Shown: positions 6,407 through 10,813 of the stretch, piece by piece | Position numbering within the stretch: the stretch's first letter is position 1 | Layout of the letters: every line of letters starts with the position of its first letter | Origin: Burkholderiales bacterium RIFCSPHIGHO2_12_FULL_61_11 | GTDB taxonomy: Bacteria > Pseudomonadota > Gammaproteobacteria > Burkholderiales > Burkholderiaceae_C | DNA length: 10,813 bases | Reading direction: 5' to 3' | Assembly: GCA_001770785.1 (NCBI GenBank) | Contig: MERZ01000010.1 | Location: 8,187 to 18,999 of the forward strand | Program-made: the position numbers and the translations under genes | Notes under the pieces: model-generated | What the model was told of the DNA's origin: nothing | The model's input: the letters and a program-made list of their open reading frames with translations, nothing else | The model's database searches: none

Positions 6407-6919
6407 ATGCCTCGCATCAACCTGATTTTCGCGCGCGCCACCAATGGCGTGATTGGCAACAAGGGCGCGATGCCCTGGCACCTGCCGGAAGACATGGCGC
6501 ACTTCAAACGCCTGACCAACGGTTGGCCGGTCATCATGGGGCGCAAAACCTGGGATTCACTGCCCCCCAAATTCCGGCCTCTGCCGGGCCGAACCAATGT
6601 CGTCATCACGCGGCAACCGGGCTGGAGCGAATCGGGTGCCGAGCCCGCCTCCAGCTTGGCCGATGCCTTGAGGCTGTGCGGGCAGGCTGAAGAAGCCTGG
6701 GTCATCGGCGGCGCGCAAATCTACACGCAAGCCGAGCCGCTGGCAGATCGCATTGAAGTCACCGAAATTGCGCAAGACTTTGAAGGGGACGCCTTTGCGC
6801 CCCGACTGGGTCCGCAATGGACAGAAGCTTCGCGTGAGGACCACGTATCTTCCAACGGACTGAAATTCAGCTTTGTCAGCTACCGCAAAGACAAGGGCAA
6901 GTTCGCTTCCCCCACTTGA
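6407..6919 (+). CDS. folA: dihydrofolate reductase
   Basis: A 170-residue DHFR. It reduces dihydrofolate to tetrahydrofolate with NADPH, regenerating the cofactor consumed by ThyA, and is the target of trimethoprim. Seen: INLIFARATNGVIGNKGAMPWHLPED, with Trp24 and the catalytic acid Asp29 (equivalent to Asp27 of E. coli); PVIMGRKTWDSL of the NADPH site; and VIGGAQIY (99-106). The length is near the usual 160-170. I chose the ATG at 6407 because the frame's earlier TTG at 6389 overlaps the thyA stop and adds six residues before the conserved strand. It follows thyA by 14 bp and meets the acyl-CoA synthetase/GNAT gene tail to tail with 35 bp between; only a weak GGCTG/CAGCC inverted repeat (6930-6960) lies there. 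Confidence 0.97.
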   Translation: MPRINLIFARATNGVIGNKGAMPWHLPEDMAHFKRLTNGWPVIMGRKTWDSLPPKFRPLPGRTNVVITRQPGWSESGAEPASSLADALRLCGQAEEAWVIGGAQIYTQAEPLADRIEVTEIAQDFEGDAFAPRLGPQWTEASREDHVSSNGLKFSFVSYRKDKGKFASPT

Positions 6920-6954
6920 ACGGTGAACTGGCTGCGCGGTCCCATGATGCCTAG

Positions 6955-9639
6955 TCAGCCCGGCGGCTCTAGCGCAAGCGTGAGCGACATGGTTTCACCC
7001 TCGCCCGCCGACGTGACGCTGAACCCGAGCCCGCGCGCCAACGCGGCCATGGCATCGTTTTGCCGCAGGCACTCGCCGACGAGCATGCCGGTCCCCCGGC
7101 TCTTCAGGTAGCGGATCATCTTCGCCAACAACGCCCGCCCGAGCCCCCGGCCTTTCAGGTCAGAGCGCACCATGATGGCGAACTCGGCTCTCAGGTTGTC
7201 GGGATCGGTGCTCACCCGAACTTCGCCGAGCATGCGGGTTTCGCCGCTGCCCTCAGGCGCGAGCGCGATGAAGGCCATTTCGCGCTCATAGTCGATCTGG
7301 CTGAATCGGGCGAGCTCGGAATGCGCGAACTCCCGCCTCGCCATGAAAAAGCGCATGCGCAGATCCGCCGCTTCGGCATCGCTAAAAAAGGCTCGCAGAC
7401 GCGGCTCATCCTCGGGCCGGATGGGGCGCACCAGCGCACCGGAACCGCCAAAGTCAACCGGCTCTTCCAGTTCCGCGGGATACGGCCGGATGGCCAGCCG
7501 CTGCGCGCCAGCGCTGCTCGCCGCCACCACCTTCACGCGGGCGTCCAGTGCAATCACGCCCTGGTCATCCGCCAGCAGCGGGTTGATGTCGAGTTCAACC
7601 ACTTGCGGGCAATCACAAATGAGCTGCGACACCTTGACCAGGACCAGATGAAGCGCCTCGTGATCGATGGCAACGCGGTCCCGGTAGCCGGCCAGAAGCC
7701 TGGATACCCGGGTGTGCGAAACCAGATCGGCGGCCAGCGCCATGTTCAGCGGCGGCAAGGCCACGGCGCGGTCACCAATCACCTCGACCGCGACACCGCC
7801 CTGGCCGAACAGGATCACCGGCCCGAAGATTGGGTCGGTCGAGGCACCCACGATCAGCTCGTGCGCATGCGCACGCCGCACCATCGCCTGCACGGTGAAG
7901 CCTGCCAGAGCGGCATCGGGTCGCAATTCACCGACCCGCTGCAGCATGACTTGCGCGGCCTGCGCCACTTCCTGCGGGGTCTCCAGTTTGAGCGCCACGC
8001 CACCGACGTCGGACTTGTGCGAGATATCGGGCGAGAGAATTTTGAGGACCACGGGAAAGCCGATCTCCGCTGCCGCGCGCCCGGCTTGCGCGGCATCAGC
8101 CACCACGCGGGTTTCGACCACCGGGATGGCATAGGCCGACAGCAAGGACTTGGCCTCGGGCTCGCTCAGCAGGTCGCGCCCATCAGCAAGCACCGCCTCG
8201 ATCACCCGGCGCGCCGCCGCGAGGTCGGGTGCAAACCCCTGCGGTATGGAGGGCGGCGTCTGCGTCAGCATCGTCTGGTTGCGGTGGAAGTCGGCCAGCT
8301 GAAGAAAACCGCCCACCGCCTGCTCTGGGGATTCGTAAGAAGGAATGCCGGCCTCGGCAAAGATACTGCGCGCCTGCTTGACCGCATCACCGCCCAGCCA
8401 GCAGCTCAACACCGGCTGCACGGCCGCTTGCATCAGCGGTGCGCAAGCGCTGGCGATCTGCGCGCTCGGCACGATGGCGGTGGGCGCATGCATGAAGAGC
8501 AGCGCCTGGGCACCGGGGTCGTCGAGCAGTATCTTGAGTGTTCGCACATAGCGCTCGACCGGTGCGTCGCCGATGATGTCCACCGGGTTGCCCTGGGACC
8601 AGGTGGGCGGCAGGAATTCCTGAAGTTGATGCATCGACTCGCTGGACAGGTCCGCCAGCACGCCGCCGCCCAGCGCCAGCGCGTCGGCCGCCAGCACCGC
8701 AGCGCCGCCGCCGTTGGTCATGATGGCCAGTTGCTCGCCCTTGAACGGCCGGGCGCGAGCCAGGGTCTCGGCGGCCGCGAACAAATCGTTCAGCGTTGCC
8801 ACGCGCAGCATGCCGGCCCGGCGCACGGCGGCGTCGAATACGGCATCCGAACCGGCCAGGGCGCCGGTGTGCGATGCGGCGGCCTTGGCGCCCTCGGGTG
8901 CGCGCCCGGCCTTGACCAGCAGCACCGGCTTGTTGCGCGCCGCAGCGCGCGCCGCCGACATGAACTTGCGCGCCGCCTGAACCGATTCCATGTACATCAG
9001 GATGGCGCGCGTTCCCGGGTCACTGCCGAGGTAATCGAGCACGTCGCCAAAATCGACATCGGCGCTGTCACCGAGCGAAACGAAGTGTGAAAAACCGATG
9101 TCGCGCGACTTGGCCCAGTCCAGCAGCGCCGTCGTCAGCGCCCCTGATTGGGAGACAAAGGCCAGCTTGCCAGGAAGCGCCGAGGTGTGGGCAAAGCTGG
9201 CATTGAGCCCAATACCCGGAACCAGCAGGCCGACGCAGTTGGGTCCCAAAATGCGCAGCAGGTGCGGTTTTGCCGCATCCAGCATGGCCTGCCGCAGGCT
9301 GGGCCCACCGGGCGAAGGGGCCGCTGAGAGGCCGGCCGTGATCACCACGGCCGCCCGTGTGCCGCAGTGGCCGAGTTCGGCGATGATCCCTGGCACCGTG
9401 GGGGCCGGTGTGCAAATCACGGCCAGATCGGGCGGCTGCGGCAGGCTGGCCACATTGCGAAAGACCGTCCGGCCCGCCACGCTGCGGTGCTTCGAGTTGA
9501 CCGGCCAGATCGGCCCGGCAAAGCCGCCTTCGATCAGATTGCGCATCACCGTCGCGCCAATGCTCTGCGGCCGGTCGGAGGCGCCAATCACAGCGACCGA
9601 CTTCGGCTGAAACAGATGTTCGAGGTTGCGTACGCTCAT
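6955..9639 (-). CDS. NDP-forming acyl-CoA synthetase / GNAT acetyltransferase fusion, Pat/YfiQ-like
   Basis: An 894-residue fusion. Residues about 1-135 are a CoA-binding Rossmann domain (SVAVIGASDRPQSIG, LGPNCVGL). About 150-460 are the ligase-CoA/flavodoxin-like domains with FVSQSGALTTALLDW and SHTGALAGSD (His257). About 480-705 form an ATP-grasp domain with SPDISHKSDVGGV (His541), FGQGGVAVEV and ELDINPLL. About 735-890 are a GNAT domain with RAEFAIMV (Glu819) and the acetyl-CoA loop KGRGLGRALL. The architecture is that of Salmonella Pat / E. coli YfiQ, the lysine acetyltransferase that inactivates acetyl-CoA synthetase. The two histidines match those that carry phosphate in ADP-forming acyl-CoA synthetases, so ligase activity may remain. 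AGGAAG six bases before the ATG fixes the start. It lies 80 bp downstream of the slipin gene on the same strand. Confidence 0.94.
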   Translation of the reverse strand: MSVRNLEHLFQPKSVAVIGASDRPQSIGATVMRNLIEGGFAGPIWPVNSKHRSVAGRTVFRNVASLPQPPDLAVICTPAPTVPGIIAELGHCGTRAAVVITAGLSAAPSPGGPSLRQAMLDAAKPHLLRILGPNCVGLLVPGIGLNASFAHTSALPGKLAFVSQSGALTTALLDWAKSRDIGFSHFVSLGDSADVDFGDVLDYLGSDPGTRAILMYMESVQAARKFMSAARAAARNKPVLLVKAGRAPEGAKAAASHTGALAGSDAVFDAAVRRAGMLRVATLNDLFAAAETLARARPFKGEQLAIMTNGGGAAVLAADALALGGGVLADLSSESMHQLQEFLPPTWSQGNPVDIIGDAPVERYVRTLKILLDDPGAQALLFMHAPTAIVPSAQIASACAPLMQAAVQPVLSCWLGGDAVKQARSIFAEAGIPSYESPEQAVGGFLQLADFHRNQTMLTQTPPSIPQGFAPDLAAARRVIEAVLADGRDLLSEPEAKSLLSAYAIPVVETRVVADAAQAGRAAAEIGFPVVLKILSPDISHKSDVGGVALKLETPQEVAQAAQVMLQRVGELRPDAALAGFTVQAMVRRAHAHELIVGASTDPIFGPVILFGQGGVAVEVIGDRAVALPPLNMALAADLVSHTRVSRLLAGYRDRVAIDHEALHLVLVKVSQLICDCPQVVELDINPLLADDQGVIALDARVKVVAASSAGAQRLAIRPYPAELEEPVDFGGSGALVRPIRPEDEPRLRAFFSDAEAADLRMRFFMARREFAHSELARFSQIDYEREMAFIALAPEGSGETRMLGEVRVSTDPDNLRAEFAIMVRSDLKGRGLGRALLAKMIRYLKSRGTGMLVGECLRQNDAMAALARGLGFSVTSAGEGETMSLTLALEPPG

Positions 9640-9645
9640 AAAAAT

Positions 9646-9651
9646 CTTCCT
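9646..9651 (-). promoter_or_regulatory. strong ribosome binding site of the synthetase/GNAT gene
   Basis: Reads AGGAAG on the minus strand, six bases before the ATG at 9639. It sits in the 80-bp gap after the slipin stop, which contains no convincing terminator, so the gene may be read from the nfeD-slipin transcript. Confidence 0.7.
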
Positions 9652-9719
9652 GATGGTGATGAACTCTTATTGAAGCGGCGAGCGCCCTCCCGAAGCACGA
9701 CCGGGAAAATGGCGCGGCA

Positions 9720-10502
9720 TCAAGGGCGCTCGGTCGCCGCAGGCCGTTCCTTGTCCAGCAGCCTGCCCAGCAAATCCATCGGCAGCGGGAACACAATCGT
9801 CGAGGCACGGTCGCCAGCCACCTGCGTCATGGTCTGCAGGTAGCGCAGCTGCATCGCCTCGGGCTGCTGCGCCAGCATCTGCGCGGCTTCGAGCAGCGCC
9901 ACCGCAGCCTGCTTTTCACCCTCGGCATGGATGACCTTGGCGCGACGCTCGCGCTCGGCCTCGGCTTGGCGCGCAATGGCGCGCACCATCGATTCATTCA
10001 GGTCGATGTGCTTGATCTCGACGTTGGTCACCTTGATGCCCCAGGCGTCGGTCTGGGCGTCAAGGATCTGCTGCACGTCAAGGTTGAGCCGCTCGCGTTC
10101 AGCCAGCATCTCGTCGAGCTCATGCTTGCCGAGCACGACGCGCAACGTAGTCTGCGCCAGCTGGCTGGTGGCCATCAGGAAGTCCTCGACCTGGATGATC
10201 GCCTTTTGCGGATCGACCACGCGAAAGAACACCACTGCGTTGACCTTGACCGAGACGTTGTCGCGCGAGATCACATCCTGCGGCTCGACGTCCATCGTCA
10301 CCACGCGCAGGTCGACCCGAACCATCTGCTGGATGCCGGGAATCACCAGCACCAGCCCCGGCCCCTTGACCTTCCAGAAGCGGCCCAACTGGAACACCAC
10401 GCCGCGCTGGTATTCGCGCAGCACGCGCAGCGAGCTGAAGGCGAGGATCAGCAGTAGCGGCACCAGCACGCCGCCCAGTCCCCAATTGAAATTGAAAATC
10501 AT
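9720..10502 (-). CDS. slipin (stomatin/SPFH band-7 protein)
   Basis: A 260-residue membrane protein. An N-terminal helix (about 9-27) is followed by [28 protein letters not shown], which marks the start of the SPFH domain, then [33 protein letters not shown] and [24 protein letters not shown] charged coiled-coil stretch follows (about 175-215, with [20 protein letters not shown]), and the C-terminus contains [12 protein letters not shown] as in bacterial slipins. These proteins oligomerise on membranes and work with NfeD partners; the precise role is unclear. The start ATG overlaps the stop of the nfeD-type gene as ATGA and is preceded by AAAGGA eight bases upstream, showing tight coupling. 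Confidence 0.95.
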   Translation of the reverse strand: MIFNFNWGLGGVLVPLLLILAFSSLRVLREYQRGVVFQLGRFWKVKGPGLVLVIPGIQQMVRVDLRVVTMDVEPQDVISRDNVSVKVNAVVFFRVVDPQKAIIQVEDFLMATSQLAQTTLRVVLGKHELDEMLAERERLNLDVQQILDAQTDAWGIKVTNVEIKHIDLNESMVRAIARQAEAERERRAKVIHAEGEKQAAVALLEAAQMLAQQPEAMQLRYLQTMTQVAGDRASTIVFPLPMDLLGRLLDKERPAATERP

Positions 10503-10813
10503 GATGAAGGTCCTTTCAGGGTTGGATCGGTATCGAAATCTTCGGCGCGCACTTCCAGCATCAGCCCGTGCAGCGCGACCACGCGCACCCGCTGACCGGG
10601 TGCCAGCGCATCGGGGCTGTGCACCTTCCAGCGTTCCCCATGAACCAGCGCCCAGACTGTGCCGTCGTCAATGGCCAGCACTTCGCCCACCGCGCCTATC
10701 ATTTCCTCGCGGCCGCTGACCACCGGACGGCGACGCGCCCGCAGCGCCATGCCGCCACCCAGCAAAACCACCGCGGCAGAGCTGGCCGCCAGACCGAAGA
10801 TCAGCCACAGCGG
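10499..10813 (-). CDS. NfeD family protein, 3' part only
   Basis: The frame runs open to the window edge, so the gene starts outside; the GTG at 10771 is internal. The visible 104 residues begin with a membrane helix ([24 protein letters not shown]), then a basic RARRR stop-transfer stretch and a small beta-barrel (OB-like) domain: [27 protein letters not shown] and [20 protein letters not shown]. This is the C-terminal domain of NfeD proteins. Whether the complete protein is the long form with an N-terminal ClpP-like serine protease domain or the short form cannot be seen. It is directly upstream of the slipin gene with a 4-bp overlap, the standard NfeD-slipin operon. Confidence 0.9.
   Translation of the reverse strand, partial: PLWLIFGLAASSAAVVLLGGGMALRARRRPVVSGREEMIGAVGEVLAIDDGTVWALVHGERWKVHSPDALAPGQRVRVVALHGLMLEVRAEDFDTDPTLKGPSS

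Noticed and set aside
6920..6954. Bidirectional terminator between folA and the synthetase/GNAT gene
   Set aside because: Only a 5-bp GGCTG/CAGCC pairing with a long loop and no U-tract on either strand.
7060..9090. A 676-codon open frame on the plus strand opposite the synthetase/GNAT gene
   Set aside because: It is entirely antisense to a well-supported 894-residue enzyme, is rich in His, Arg and Gln with no domain, and long antisense frames are common in GC-rich genes.

Overview
The window looks like chromosome of a betaproteobacterium, most likely order Burkholderiales and perhaps family Comamonadaceae. I infer this from the roughly 60-70% G+C, the style of the proteins (YihY next to a DUF2069 protein, thyA directly followed by folA, a large acyl-CoA synthetase/GNAT fusion) and general codon use; no rRNA or other taxonomic marker is present. 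There are ten confident protein genes, two of them cut by the window edges, one probable hypothetical gene and two weak small-ORF candidates. I see no tRNA, rRNA, CRISPR array, IS element or phage gene.

Layout: 2-502 (+) is the 3' end of an alpha/beta-hydrolase gene, facing a thioredoxin-fold gene (539-931, -). Upstream of that on the same strand is the YihY/BrkB membrane protein gene (991-2205, -). An 18-codon ORF exactly bridges yihY and the thioredoxin gene. Only 26 bp separate yihY from the divergent DUF2069 membrane protein gene (2232-2627, +), which overlaps by 4 bp a GlcD/D-2-hydroxyglutarate-dehydrogenase-like FAD oxidoreductase gene (2624-4105, +). That gene collides tail to tail, with a 92-bp overlap, with a membrane-anchored serine hydrolase gene (4014-4868, -). 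Upstream of the hydrolase on the same strand is a short unrecognised gene for a four-cysteine protein with a C-terminal membrane segment (4987-5334, -).

A 212-bp divergent intergenic region then leads into thyA (5547-6392, +) and folA (6407-6919, +), which form the dTMP/tetrahydrofolate couple: ThyA oxidises methylene-THF to DHF and FolA reduces it back. Facing them is an 894-residue acyl-CoA synthetase (NDP-forming)/GNAT fusion (6955-9639, -) of the Pat/YfiQ architecture. It is preceded on the same strand by a slipin/stomatin gene (9720-10502, -) and the 3' end of an nfeD-type gene (10499-10813, -), the usual NfeD-SPFH membrane pair.

Most of the window is ordinary housekeeping and accessory metabolism, and I do not see a convincing new multi-gene system. 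The places most worth a second look are the overlapping tails of the FAD oxidase and the GC-rich hydrolase (possible insertion junction), the four-cysteine tail-anchored protein, the 18-codon ORF in frame with the thioredoxin gene across one amber codon, and the Pat-like fusion that keeps its phospho-histidine motifs.
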